A stretch of DNA of 64,000 nucleotides from an uncultured Collinsella sp. (GCA_902492235.1 CABUKS010000013.1:1-64000); one strand, 5' to 3'; shown: positions 34,987 to 45,721, counted from the first letter of the stretch. Numbers and translations are program-made. The notes: generated by a model not told the origin, from the letters alone.

Positions 34987-36093
34987 ATGACCATGTTCGC
35001 CCGCGATCTTTCCGTCGCGCACTACCGCAGCTTCGATAGCTATCGCCTTGCCCTAGACGACGGCGTGACGATACTTGCGGGACCCAACGCGGCGGGAAAG
35101 ACCAATCTCATAGAGGCGCTGCAGCTGCTGACGAGCGGCGCCTCGTTTAGGCATCCGACCGCAGCCGAGCTCGTCCATGACGGCGTGGGCTCGTGCAAGG
35201 TCGAGCTGAGGCTCGAGGGCGACGGCCGCGTGCTTGATATGGGATTGAGCGCGGAGGACGGTAAACGCTCGTTTAGCCGCAACGGCAAGAGATGCTCTGC
35301 CGCCGGCGTGCGCGGGGTCCTGCCGAGCGTGCTGTTTTGCCCCGACCATCTGGACATGGTTAAGCGAGGCGCCAGCGTGCGCCGCGCCGCCCTCGATGAC
35401 TTTGGCATGCAACTGAGCGCACGCTATGCCGATCTTGCGAGCACCTATGGTCGCTGCGTGACCCAGCGTAACGCCTTGCTCAAGGGGGCCTGGTGCTGCC
35501 GCGAGATGCTCGGCGCGTGGAACGATTCGATTGCCCGCGCGGGCTCGGCCCTGCTCGTGCACCGGTTGGCCCTGCTCGACCGGCTGGCGGGCCATGTGCA
35601 CACTGCCTACGGGCAAGTGGCGTCCGGTGAGGCTGCCAACGTGACCTATACGTCCACACTGGGGGATTTGCCCCAGGTCGAGGATCGCGAAGAGCTGAAG
35701 GGCTGGGCGTACGAGCGCATGCTGGCTGCCCTTGATGAGCACGCCGACGAGGAAATTCGCCGCGGCGTGACGTTGGTGGGACCGCATCGCGACGAGATTG
35801 AGTTTGCTGTGGCGGGTCGCTCCGCCCGTTCATTTGCCAGCCAAGGTCAGCAGCGAACGTTGGTTCTGGCCTGGAAGGTGGCGGAGGTGGCCGTGGCTCG
35901 CGATGTCCTGGGCACCGCCCCACTGCTGCTTTTGGACGACGTGATGAGCGAACTCGACGGCGAACGCCGCGGTGCTTTCCTGCGGCTGATCGGCGATGAT
36001 ATCCAGACGGTCATAACCACGACCAACCTGGGGTACTTTACCGATGACCTGCTTGATCGAGCCAAGGTGGTGAGCATGGGTGAGACGTGCTAA
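34987..36093 (+). CDS. recF: DNA replication and repair protein RecF
   Basis: 368-residue SMC-like ATPase that helps load RecA at gaps. Walker A GPNAAGKTNLIEAL, signature-like SFASQGQQRTLVLAWK and Walker B LLLLDDVMSELD. The N-terminus is MTMFARDLSVAHYRSF; the ATG two codons later is an alternative start. Ends inside the DciA gene (14-base overlap). Confidence 0.95.
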   Translation: MTMFARDLSVAHYRSFDSYRLALDDGVTILAGPNAAGKTNLIEALQLLTSGASFRHPTAAELVHDGVGSCKVELRLEGDGRVLDMGLSAEDGKRSFSRNGKRCSAAGVRGVLPSVLFCPDHLDMVKRGASVRRAALDDFGMQLSARYADLASTYGRCVTQRNALLKGAWCCREMLGAWNDSIARAGSALLVHRLALLDRLAGHVHTAYGQVASGEAANVTYTSTLGDLPQVEDREELKGWAYERMLAALDEHADEEIRRGVTLVGPHRDEIEFAVAGRSARSFASQGQQRTLVLAWKVAEVAVARDVLGTAPLLLLDDVMSELDGERRGAFLRLIGDDIQTVITTTNLGYFTDDLLDRAKVVSMGETC

Positions 36094-36643
36094 TTACGAG
36101 CGCGAGAGCGAAACGGTCGCCTTCAGTGGCTTTTTGAACGCAGAGCGCCAGCGCATCCTGGCGGCTGCGACCCCTGAGCGCCGTGCGCAGATGGAGGCCG
36201 CCGAGGAGTCGCGCGCGGTCTATCGCGCGTGGAACGCGGTGTGCTCGGGCACGCGCGAGGGGCGGCATGTGACGGGCCTGCGCTACCTGCCCGAGTCCAA
36301 TGAGCTGCTGGTATATCTCGACTCGCCCTCGTGGACGCAGGAAATGACGTTGTTGCGCGAGATCATCCGCGCGCGCATGGAGCGCGCCGGTGCGCATGTG
36401 GATGGCCTGGTGTTCAAAACCACCGCGCCCGGTCACACGCCGCCCGCCGCCAAGGAGCGCCTTCGCCCAGCGGCGACCGAGCGCCCGCCGGCCCCACACG
36501 CCGACCTCAGCGATGCCGAGCGCACCGAGATTGAGCGCCAAGTGGCGCCCATCGAAGACCAAAAACTGCGCGAGGCCCTCGAGAACGCCATGAGAGCCAG
36601 TGCCGAGTGGGCCAAGGGCGTGCAAAGCAAAAAAGAGCCTTAA
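36080..36643 (+). CDS. DUF721/DciA-like protein
   Basis: 187 residues from a GTG overlapping recF. The middle has the DUF721 pattern: AWNAVCSGTREGRHVTGLRYLPESNELLVY then SPSWTQEMTLLREII. DciA proteins help load or activate DnaB helicase in bacteria lacking DnaC, and in actinobacteria the gene sits between recF and gyrB just as here. The ~70-residue C-terminal tail is Pro/Ala/Arg-rich. dnaB itself is at 51824. Confidence 0.8.
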   Translation: MRRANYERESETVAFSGFLNAERQRILAAATPERRAQMEAAEESRAVYRAWNAVCSGTREGRHVTGLRYLPESNELLVYLDSPSWTQEMTLLREIIRARMERAGAHVDGLVFKTTAPGHTPPAAKERLRPAATERPPAPHADLSDAERTEIERQVAPIEDQKLREALENAMRASAEWAKGVQSKKEP

Positions 36644-36670
36644 ATCGCATCTGGTGGCCTTGTAGAGCCA

Positions 36671-36699
36671 AATACCCTCGTTCCCGAGGGTATTTTTTT
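36671..36699 (+). terminator. terminator after DciA gene
   Basis: AATACCCTCG TTC CCGAGGGTATT followed by T-run, 28 nt past the stop; separates the dnaN unit from gyrBA. Confidence 0.93.
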
Positions 36700-36748
36700 A
36701 CGATAAACTAGTAAGGCTGTACACATTTTCTTGACTGAAGGAGGACGT

Positions 36749-38779
36749 GTGGCAAACGAAAACGATTACGATGGCGGCGAGATTAAGATTCTCGAAGGTC
36801 TCGAGGCCGTTCGTAAGCGCCCGGGCATGTATATCGGCTCGACGAGCGCCAGCGGTCTGCATCACCTGGTGTGGGAGATCGTTGACAACTCCGTCGACGA
36901 GGCCATGGCCGGTTTCTGCACCGAGATCCAGGTGACGGTCCACGCCGACAACTCCATCACGGTCGTCGACAACGGGCGCGGTATCCCCGTCGACGAGCAC
37001 CCTGTTAAAAAGATCCCGACGCTCGAGGTCGTCATGACGATTTTGCACGCCGGCGGTAAGTTCGATAATTCGGCCTATAAGGTCTCGGGCGGCCTGCACG
37101 GCGTTGGCATCTCCGTCGTCAACGCACTGTCCAAGCGCGTGGTCGTTCAGGTTCGTCGCGACGGCAACACCTACGAGATGGAGTTCTCGCGCGGCAAGAC
37201 CGTCAAGAAGATGGAGGTCGTGGGCACCTCGGATTCGACGGGCACCACCGTCACCTTCTGGCCCGACGACGAGATCTTCGAGACCTGCATTTACGATTTC
37301 GATACGCTGCACAACCGTCTGCAGGAGACGGCGTTCCTCAATAAGAACCTCAAAATCGTGCTGACTGACGAGCGCGAGTCTACTCCCCACGTGGAGGAGT
37401 TTTGCTACGAGGGCGGCATCATCGACTTCGTCAAGTTCCTTAACGAGGGCAAGGACGTCCCCGAGGCCTTTAAGGAGCCTATCTACATCGAGGGCAAATC
37501 GGACCCGGACGCACCTGTGGCCAAGATGGGCGAGGTTGAGGTTTCCCTGCAGTGGAATAGCGGCTACGGCGAGAACGTCATGTCGTTTGCCAACGACATC
37601 TACACCCCCGAGGGCGGCATGCACCTTGAGGGCTTCCGCACCGCGCTCACCCGCGTGATCAACGACTATGCGCGCAAGCAGAACCTGCTCAAGGAAAAAG
37701 ACGCCAATCTGACCGGCGACGATGTGCGCGAGGGCCTTTCGGCCGTTATCTCGGTCAAGCTGCCCGATCCGCAGTTTGAGGGCCAGACCAAGGCCAAGCT
37801 CGGCAGCTCCTATATGCGCGCGCTGACGCTCAAGATCGTGACCGACGGCCTTGCCGATTACCTCGAGGAGCACCCTAAGCCCGCTCGCGAGATCGTCAAG
37901 AAGGCGCAGCAGGCCTGCAAGGCGCGCAATGCCGCCCGCAAGGCGCGCGAGGCGACCCGCCGCAAGAGCCTGCTCGAGACGGCGTCCCTGCCCGGTAAGC
38001 TCGCCGACTGCTCGGTGCGCGATGCCGAGCTGACCGAGCTCTTCATCGTAGAGGGCGACTCGGCAGGCGGTTCGGCCAAGGACGGCCGTCGCCGAGACAT
38101 CCAGGCGATTCTGCCCCTGCGCGGCAAGATTTTGAACGTCGAGCGCGTTGGTGACCATCGCGCGTTCTCGAGTGACACCATCCAGTCGCTGATTACCGCG
38201 ATCGGCTGCGGCGTCACGACGAGTGCCGGCGACGGCGGCGATTTCGATATCACCAAGGCGCGCTACCACAAGATCATCATCATGACCGATGCAGACGTCG
38301 ACGGCGCGCATATCCGCATCCTGCTGCTGACGTTCTTCTACAAGTACATGCGTCCGCTGATCGATGCCGGCTACGTCTATGTTGCCTGCCCGCCCATCTT
38401 TGGCATTAAGGTGCGCAACAAGATCCACTACGTGTATCCCAACGGCCGCCAGCCCGAAGACGAGATCCTGCGCGATACCATCCAGAGTCTGGGCCTGAAC
38501 CCCGATGATAACGACGAGGACGGCAAGGCCAAGGACGGCAAGATCACCAAAAAGCGCAAGGGCTATACCGTCCAGCGCTACAAGGGCCTGGGCGAGATGG
38601 ACCCCAAACAGCTTGCCTCGACGACGATGGACCCAAAGACCCGCATTCTGCAGCGTGTGTCGATCGAGGACGCCGTGGTGGCGGACCGCGCCGTGCGCGA
38701 GCTGATGGGTTCCGAGGTCGGCTATCGCCGCGAGTACATCGAGAAGCATGCACATGATGCACGATTCCTTGACGCTTAA
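36749..38779 (+). CDS. gyrB: DNA gyrase subunit B
   Basis: 676 residues from the GTG with GGAGGA just ahead (MANENDYDGGEI); an in-frame TTG upstream lies before the RBS. GHKL ATPase (VDNSVDEAMAG, DNGRGIPVD, GLHGVGISVVNAL), TOPRIM (EGDSAGGSAKDG, DADVDGAHI) and the QRDR PLRGKILNVE are intact. It contains an extra basic stretch (KARNAARKAREATRRK) as in other gyrases. Acts with GyrA to introduce negative supercoils. Confidence 0.97.
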   Translation: MANENDYDGGEIKILEGLEAVRKRPGMYIGSTSASGLHHLVWEIVDNSVDEAMAGFCTEIQVTVHADNSITVVDNGRGIPVDEHPVKKIPTLEVVMTILHAGGKFDNSAYKVSGGLHGVGISVVNALSKRVVVQVRRDGNTYEMEFSRGKTVKKMEVVGTSDSTGTTVTFWPDDEIFETCIYDFDTLHNRLQETAFLNKNLKIVLTDERESTPHVEEFCYEGGIIDFVKFLNEGKDVPEAFKEPIYIEGKSDPDAPVAKMGEVEVSLQWNSGYGENVMSFANDIYTPEGGMHLEGFRTALTRVINDYARKQNLLKEKDANLTGDDVREGLSAVISVKLPDPQFEGQTKAKLGSSYMRALTLKIVTDGLADYLEEHPKPAREIVKKAQQACKARNAARKAREATRRKSLLETASLPGKLADCSVRDAELTELFIVEGDSAGGSAKDGRRRDIQAILPLRGKILNVERVGDHRAFSSDTIQSLITAIGCGVTTSAGDGGDFDITKARYHKIIIMTDADVDGAHIRILLLTFFYKYMRPLIDAGYVYVACPPIFGIKVRNKIHYVYPNGRQPEDEILRDTIQSLGLNPDDNDEDGKAKDGKITKKRKGYTVQRYKGLGEMDPKQLASTTMDPKTRILQRVSIEDAVVADRAVRELMGSEVGYRREYIEKHAHDARFLDA

Positions 38780-38790
38780 GAGGAGGTAAC

Positions 38791-41532
38791 GTGGCAGACG
38801 ATATCAACAATAACGAGGGTATGGACGAGGCCGGCGATGCCGGTATGCCCGATGATCTGAAGCGCCTGCTTGCCCGTGCTGAGCAGGGCGAGGACGGCGA
38901 TCCGGACGCCTATAACCCCGATGCCGATGATGATGAGGAAGAGGACGACGACGGTGAGCTCGAGGAGAGCTTTGGCGAAGTCGATCGTGGCGCCTCGGCC
39001 GGCGAGGACATCAACGGCGGCCAGCTCCAGATTTCGGAGTTCGGTCGCGAGATGAAGCAGTCGTTCATCGAGTATTCGATGTCGGTTATCACAGCGCGTG
39101 CCCTGCCGGACGTGCGCGACGGCTTAAAGCCGGTACACCGCCGCATCCTGTACGCGATGAACGAGAGCGGCATCTACCCCAACCGCCCACACAAAAAGTC
39201 GGCCTGGACGGTCGGCGAAGTTATCGGTAAGTACCACCCGCACGGTGACTCTGCGGTCTACGAGGCCATGGTCCGCCTGGCGCAGTGGTTCTCCATGCGC
39301 ACGCCGCTCATCGACGGTCACGGCAACTTCGGCAACATCGACGGCGACGGCGCGGCGGCCATGCGTTACACCGAGAGCCGCCTGGCCAAGCCCGCCATGG
39401 AACTGCTGCGTGACTTGCAGAAGGATACCGTCGACTGGCAGCCCAACTACGACGAATCGCTCGCCGAACCCGTGGCACTGCCTGCGCGCTTCCCCAACCT
39501 GCTGGTCAACGGCAGCCAGGGCATCGCCGTCGGCATGGCCACCAACATCGCCCCGCATAACCTCACCGAGGCGATCGAGGCCACCTGCTACCTGATCGAC
39601 AACCCCGACGCCACCGTCGACGAGCTCATGCAGATCATGCCCGGTCCGGACTTCCCCACCGGCGCCATCATCATGGGCAGCGCCGGCATTAAGCAGAGCT
39701 ACGAGACCGGCCGCGGCTCCATTACCGTGCGTGCCAAGGCACATGTGGAGTCCACCAAGACCGGCCGCAGCCGCCTGGTCTTTACCGAGATTCCCTACAT
39801 GGTCAACAAGGGCACCCTGCAGGAGAAGATCGCCCAACTCGTCAACGACAAGCGCATTGAGGGCATCTCGGATATGCGCGATGAGTCCAACCAGAAGGGC
39901 ATCCGTCTGGTCATCGAGCTCAAGAAGGGCGTCATTCCGCAGGTCGTGCTCAACAACCTGTATAAGTACACCTCGCTGCAGACGACCTTTGGCGCCAACA
40001 ACCTGGCACTCGTCAACGGCGTTCCCAAATGCCTGAGCCTGCGCGAGATGCTGCAGCACTACATCGACCACCAGGTCGACGTCGTCACCCGCCGCACCCG
40101 CTTTGACCTCAAGAAGGCCCAGGCGCGCGCCCATATCCTCGAGGGCTACCTGATGGCTCTCGACCATATCGACGAGGTCATCAGCATCATCCGCTCCTCG
40201 CAGACCGACTCTGAGGCCAGCAGCCGCCTGATCGAGCGCTTTGGCTTTACGCCCGAGCAGACTACGGCCATCCTCGAGATGAAGCTGCGCCGCCTGACCG
40301 GTCTGGAGCGCGACAAGATTCAGGAAGAGCTGGACGGCTTACGCCGCGCCATCGCCTACTACGAGGACCTCTTGGCGCACGAGGAGAAAATCCTGGGCGT
40401 CATCAAGGAAGAGATGCGCGAGATTTCCAAGAAGTTCGGCGACAAGCGCCGCACCGAGATCAGCCATGTCGAGAAGGATCTGGACGTCGAAGATCTGATT
40501 GCCGACGAGGACATGGTCGTGACCATCACCCACACCGGCTACGTCAAGCGCATCCCGGTGGCTGCCTATCGCGCCCAAAAGCGCGGCGGCAAGGGCGTGT
40601 CGGGCGTCAATCTCAAAGAGGACGACGTTATCGACGAGATGTTTATCGCATCCACGCACGAGTACGTGCTGTTCTTCTCGAGCAAGGGTAAAGTCTATCG
40701 CCTGAAGGTGCACGAGCTGCCGGTTGGCACGCGCCAGGCGCGCGGCACCGCAATCGTCAACCTGCTGCCTTTCGAGGAGGGCGAGAAGATCGCGAGCGTC
40801 ATCAGCTGTCGCGAGTTCCCCGCCGACGAGTACCTGATGTTTGCCACCAAGAGCGGCATGGTCAAGAAGACCGTGATGAGCGCCTACGACCGTAGCCGCC
40901 GCGACGGCCTGATCGCCATCAACCTGAGGGACGACGACGCGCTGCTCGCTGTACGTCGCGTGCGCGAGGGTGACAAGATTATCATGGCAACCACCGCGGG
41001 CAAGGCGATTATGTTCCCCGAGGACCAGGTCCGCGCCACCGGTCGCGATACCAGCGGCGTCCGTGGCATTGGCATGAAGGAAGGCGTGAGCGTTCTTGGT
41101 ATGGAGATTACCAACGGTAACGGCGACCTGTTCGTCATTACCGAGCGCGGCTACGGCAAACGCACGCCGGTCTCAGATTACCCGGAGCAGAACCGCGGCG
41201 GTCAGGGTGTCTACACCATCCAGATGACCGAGCGCAAGGGTAACCTCGCAGCCATGAAGACGGTGGGCCCGCAGCATGAGCTGTTCATCGTGACGGAGGG
41301 CGCGACGGTCATTCGCGTCAAGACCGACGAGATCAGCCAAACCGGTCGCGCCACCCAGGGCGTCAAGATGATGACCGTCGACGATAAGGACCGCATCTGC
41401 GCCGTAGCCCGCATGACGGCCGCCAAAGAGAAGCCCGAGGGTGAAGGTGCCGAGGCCGCAACCGACGCCGAAGAGGCCCCAGTCGACCTAGGCGACGGCA
41501 ACGACATGACAGAAGATCTCCTCGACGAGTAA
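38791..41532 (+). CDS. gyrA: DNA gyrase subunit A
   Basis: 913 residues from a GTG behind GAGGAGG. The breakage-reunion core starts only at about residue 80 (FGREMKQSFIEYSMSVI). The first ~75 residues form an unusual acidic extension rich in Asp/Glu. The QRDR GKYHPHGDSAVYEAMVRLAQ keeps the quinolone-relevant Ser and an acidic residue four further on. Catalytic Tyr lies in AAAMRYTESRLA. The C-terminal pinwheel includes the GyrA-box-like QKRGGKG. Acidic tail. Confidence 0.97.
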   Translation: MADDINNNEGMDEAGDAGMPDDLKRLLARAEQGEDGDPDAYNPDADDDEEEDDDGELEESFGEVDRGASAGEDINGGQLQISEFGREMKQSFIEYSMSVITARALPDVRDGLKPVHRRILYAMNESGIYPNRPHKKSAWTVGEVIGKYHPHGDSAVYEAMVRLAQWFSMRTPLIDGHGNFGNIDGDGAAAMRYTESRLAKPAMELLRDLQKDTVDWQPNYDESLAEPVALPARFPNLLVNGSQGIAVGMATNIAPHNLTEAIEATCYLIDNPDATVDELMQIMPGPDFPTGAIIMGSAGIKQSYETGRGSITVRAKAHVESTKTGRSRLVFTEIPYMVNKGTLQEKIAQLVNDKRIEGISDMRDESNQKGIRLVIELKKGVIPQVVLNNLYKYTSLQTTFGANNLALVNGVPKCLSLREMLQHYIDHQVDVVTRRTRFDLKKAQARAHILEGYLMALDHIDEVISIIRSSQTDSEASSRLIERFGFTPEQTTAILEMKLRRLTGLERDKIQEELDGLRRAIAYYEDLLAHEEKILGVIKEEMREISKKFGDKRRTEISHVEKDLDVEDLIADEDMVVTITHTGYVKRIPVAAYRAQKRGGKGVSGVNLKEDDVIDEMFIASTHEYVLFFSSKGKVYRLKVHELPVGTRQARGTAIVNLLPFEEGEKIASVISCREFPADEYLMFATKSGMVKKTVMSAYDRSRRDGLIAINLRDDDALLAVRRVREGDKIIMATTAGKAIMFPEDQVRATGRDTSGVRGIGMKEGVSVLGMEITNGNGDLFVITERGYGKRTPVSDYPEQNRGGQGVYTIQMTERKGNLAAMKTVGPQHELFIVTEGATVIRVKTDEISQTGRATQGVKMMTVDDKDRICAVARMTAAKEKPEGEGAEAATDAEEAPVDLGDGNDMTEDLLDE

Positions 41533-41572
41533 AAGGCCCTGGCTGGCAGAAAATATCAGACCCCATATATCG

Positions 41573-41606
41573 GCGGTCGGCGCACCTGCGCGCCGACCGC
41601 TTTTTT
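41573..41606 (+). terminator. terminator of gyrBA
   Basis: GCGGTCGGCGC ACCT GCGCGCCGACCGC stem followed by TTTTTT. Confidence 0.93.
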
Positions 41607-41622
41607 GACAATCTTGGACCCC

Positions 41623-41758
41623 GTGCCCGCCGAGCGGGTGAGATGGGTTAGGTTTGTCGCGAGTTCCGCACGCAAAGAAGGCCACTTAATGTGGCCTTCG
41701 TCTTGCGCAGGACTGCCCGAGCAGCAAACCTAACCCATCTCACCCACTCGGCGGGCAC
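41623..41758. repeat. 136-bp inverted-repeat element
   Basis: Arms of 33 bp (41623-41655 and 41726-41758, both bearing GAGATGGGTTAGGTTT or its complement) differ at one position. The 70-nt loop carries its own nested hairpin GAAGGCCAC/GTGGCCTTC flanked by CGCAA/TTGCG. No reading frame. It lies between the gyrA terminator and the tRNA promoter, resembling a MITE-like or structured-RNA element. Confidence 0.8.
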
Positions 41759-41783
41759 CCTTCAAAGTTTTTCAAAAAAGTTG

Positions 41784-41813
41784 TTGACGCGCGCGTAACG
41801 ACTCGTCTAATAT
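41784..41813 (+). promoter_or_regulatory. sigma-70-type promoter for tRNA cluster
   Basis: -35 TTGACG (41784-41789), 18-nt spacer, -10 TAATAT (41808-41813), about 15 nt before tRNA-Ile. Confidence 0.8.
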
Positions 41814-41827
41814 ATCCCTTGCGCGAT

Positions 41828-41904
41828 GGACCTGTAGCTCAGTTGGTTAGAGCGTCCGGCTGATAACCGGGAGGTCACAAGTTCGAATCTTGTCAGGTCC
41901 ACCA
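41828..41904 (+). tRNA. tRNA-Ile (GAT), copy 1
   Basis: 77-nt cloverleaf: acceptor GGACCTG/CAGGTCC, D-arm AGCTCAGTTGGTTAGAGC, anticodon loop CTGATAA (GAT), T-arm CAAGTTCGAATCTTG, encoded CCA. Identical to 42052..42128. Confidence 0.95.
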
Positions 41905-41915
41905 CTTTCTTTCGC

Positions 41916-41960
41916 AATAAACACCCCAGCGAGAGCCGAGTCGCCGCTGGGGTGTTTATT
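41916..41960. repeat. strong hairpin between tRNA-Ile and tRNA-Ala
   Basis: AATAAACACCCCAGCG pairs with CGCTGGGGTGTTTATT around a 13-nt loop. It lacks a long T-run, so it may be a partial terminator or RNA-processing structure within the cluster. Confidence 0.7.
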
Positions 41961-41971
41961 ACTTTCTCCGT

Positions 41972-42047
41972 GGGGGTTTAGCTCAGCTGGGAGAGCGCGG
42001 GCTTTGCAAGCCTGAGGTCAGGGGTTCGATCCCCCTAACCTCCACCA
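41972..42047 (+). tRNA. tRNA-Ala (TGC)
   Basis: 76-nt cloverleaf: acceptor GGGGGTT/AACCTCC with one wobble pair, anticodon loop TTTGCAA (TGC), T-arm AGGGGTTCGATCCCCCT, encoded CCA. Confidence 0.95.
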
Positions 42048-42051
42048 TGAT

Positions 42052-42128
42052 GGACCTGTAGCTCAGTTGGTTAGAGCGTCCGGCTGATAACCGGGAGGTC
42101 ACAAGTTCGAATCTTGTCAGGTCCACCA
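42052..42128 (+). tRNA. tRNA-Ile (GAT), copy 2
   Basis: Same 77-nt sequence as 41828..41904, starting five bases after tRNA-Ala. The shared GAT before the gene suggests recent duplication. Confidence 0.95.
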
Positions 42129-42139
42129 TCAAAACGTGA

Positions 42140-42172
42140 AGAGCCCCGGGGCATTGCCTCGGGGCTTTTTTT
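42140..42172 (+). terminator. terminator of tRNA cluster
   Basis: AGAGCCCCGGGG..CCTCGGGGCT stem followed by TTTTTTT. Confidence 0.92.
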
Positions 42173-42309
42173 ATCCAATAAAAGTAGTCAAAATAGCCCG
42201 TCCCAAATTAACTACTTTGATTTTGTGTGCTGGGCGAAAGATTGGGTAGTATAGCTATTCAATGCGGCGACCCTGCCGTGTGTTAACCGCTACGTACCGG
42301 AGGTGTTCC

Positions 42310-42810
42310 ATGGTTCGTGTCGACATAGAGACCATCGTCATGGCCGCCGGTCCCGTGCCATCGCTTATCGTGCTTCGTGAGCGCTGCGGCAAGTCGGATT
42401 CGACGGCGCCCCTGCGTTCGCTTTCCATTCAGACCGGCTCGTTTGAGGCCGCGGCCATAAGCCGTGGCATCGATAGCGGTCGCGCCGAGCGTCCGATCAC
42501 GCACGACCTGCTGCTTGACACCGTCGATGCCCTGGGCGCCAAGCTCGAGCGCATCGAGATCGTTCGTGCCGAGCCGCCGGTGTTCTATGCGACGGTTGTC
42601 GTGTTGGCCGATGGCAGCGAGCATAGGATCGATGCACGTCCGAGCGACGCCATCGCCCTTGCCGTACGCAGTAATGCCCCCATGTTCGTTGAAGACGACA
42701 TCATGAATCGCCTGGGTACCGTTTCTGCCCATGCCGAGGAAGTTGACGACGAGCAGGAGTTCGAGAAGTTCGACGAGTTCGTCCATACGCTCTCCCCCGA
42801 TGATTTCTAA
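42310..42810 (+). CDS. bifunctional nuclease (BFN/DUF151) family protein
   Basis: 166 residues from the ATG behind GGAGG at 6 nt; an earlier in-frame ATG lacks an RBS. The DUF151 core is present: LRSLSIQTGSFEAAAISRGI, PITHDLLLDTVDALGAKLERI, and HRIDARPSDAIALAVRSNAPMFV. The C-terminus is an acidic tail. Actinobacterial and plant members have reported nuclease activity; the biological role is unclear. Next gene starts immediately, suggesting an operon with the two unknown genes. Confidence 0.88.
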   Translation: MVRVDIETIVMAAGPVPSLIVLRERCGKSDSTAPLRSLSIQTGSFEAAAISRGIDSGRAERPITHDLLLDTVDALGAKLERIEIVRAEPPVFYATVVVLADGSEHRIDARPSDAIALAVRSNAPMFVEDDIMNRLGTVSAHAEEVDDEQEFEKFDEFVHTLSPDDF

Positions 42811-42840
42811 ATGTCTGGCGCGCGAGCGGAGAGGTCGCTG

Positions 42841-43197
42841 ATGGGTACTCGCGTATCGGCTGAGGCGGCGGCCATTGCGCGCGAGGCCCAGATGCGCTCG
42901 GAGGCTTCTGAGGCGGCTCGCATTGCCTATGTGACGCAGGCCCGCACGCTTCGCGAACGCCGCGGCTCGTTTATCAAGATGGTTGTCGTCTCCGCCCTTG
43001 TCGCGGCAATCTGCTCGCGCCTTCGTGGTACAGTTGGTGCGCTTGGGTTTTCGATCTCTACGGGCCTCGTGATCTGGGGTGTGGTCGATGCGGTCATGCT
43101 GACTAGTCAGATCAAGGTGCTCGACAAGCGCGCGATGGATATGATGCGCACCCGCGACGCTGCCGCTAAGATCGCCGCCGAGGCACAAGAACTGTAA
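42841..43197 (+). CDS. small membrane protein of unknown function
   Basis: 118 residues from the ATG preceded by GGAGAGG at ~6 nt (an ATG directly after the previous stop, 42811, would add ten residues). N-terminal Ala/Glu-rich helix (EAAAIAREAQMRSEA), two membrane segments (~48-66 and ~70-90) and a C-terminal amphipathic helix. No family recognised. Tightly linked to the BFN gene. Confidence 0.65.
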   Translation: MGTRVSAEAAAIAREAQMRSEASEAARIAYVTQARTLRERRGSFIKMVVVSALVAAICSRLRGTVGALGFSISTGLVIWGVVDAVMLTSQIKVLDKRAMDMMRTRDAAAKIAAEAQEL

Positions 43198-43227
43198 TGA
43201 CGCCAGACTCGATGGGAAGGTCTAAAG

Positions 43228-43677
43228 ATGGCACAGGATATGCAGGATGCCGGTAACGTCTCCGCCGAGCTCGACGCCATGGTGTGCGATCTGATCGGCG
43301 CGTTCTTGGACGACCTTGCCGCCGGCGAAAACCCCGGCGTGGTCGTGGCAATTGAGGACGCCGCTTCCAACCGTTATCTGGCGGCGCTCGATGAGGATGG
43401 CGAAGAGGCGTGCCTCGAGGCGGCCACCAACTTTATCTCCGAGCACAAGATGGGTCTTAAGGACGAGGGCCTGGGCCGTATCGCCCGCTATGCCATCGGC
43501 TATACCGGCTGCGTCGAGATTGACGGCGGCTATCACGATGCTCTGCTCGTGAGCTTCTTTGAGACTACGCTCGAGAGCGGTTTTTCGGCATATGTGCTGT
43601 ATGAGGGCATGGGCGCCGGCGATGGTTTTATGTGGAGCGACCCTGAACCTGCAGGTGAGGAAACCCCTCTCATCTAA
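43228..43677 (+). CDS. conserved soluble protein of unknown function
   Basis: 149 residues, acidic, no signal or membrane helix. The pattern of alternating strands and helices (VVVAIEDAASNRYLAAL, EIDGGYHDALLVSFFE) suggests a compact alpha/beta fold. GGAAGG lies ~9 nt before the ATG. It follows the BFN and small membrane genes and precedes typA; I cannot name a family. Confidence 0.65.
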   Translation: MAQDMQDAGNVSAELDAMVCDLIGAFLDDLAAGENPGVVVAIEDAASNRYLAALDEDGEEACLEAATNFISEHKMGLKDEGLGRIARYAIGYTGCVEIDGGYHDALLVSFFETTLESGFSAYVLYEGMGAGDGFMWSDPEPAGEETPLI

Positions 43678-43794
43678 AATCGCTAAAATAAACGAGTTTT
43701 CGGTAAAAGGCTCAATATTCCCGCTGAGCGTTGTATCGCTGGGCGGGCCGCATACGCGTGCCGTTTGTATATGGATAGAAGATAGGGGAACTAC

Positions 43795-45633
<1,839 letters not shown>

Positions 45634-45660
45634 GCGCTGGGCTTTATAGCGTCTAACAAG

Positions 45661-45695
45661 AAAGGGCGTCGACCGCAATGGTCGGCGCCCTTTTT
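45661..45695 (+). terminator. terminator of typA
   Basis: AAGGGCGtCGACC GCAAT GGTCGgCGCCCTT stem followed by TTTG. Confidence 0.9.
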
Positions 45696-45721
45696 GTGCA
45701 AGAGGATTGAGCTGGTCTGCG

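Noticed and set aside
36698..38755. 685-codon minus-strand frame opposite gyrB
   Set aside because: Antisense shadow of a highly expressed high-GC gene.
39238..39300. Quinolone-resistance substitution in GyrA
   Set aside because: The Ser in GDSAVYEAM is kept and Glu at the acidic position is normal for Gram-positives.
41916..41960. Full terminator between tRNA-Ile and tRNA-Ala
   Set aside because: Strong stem but no T-run on the plus strand; kept only as a hairpin.
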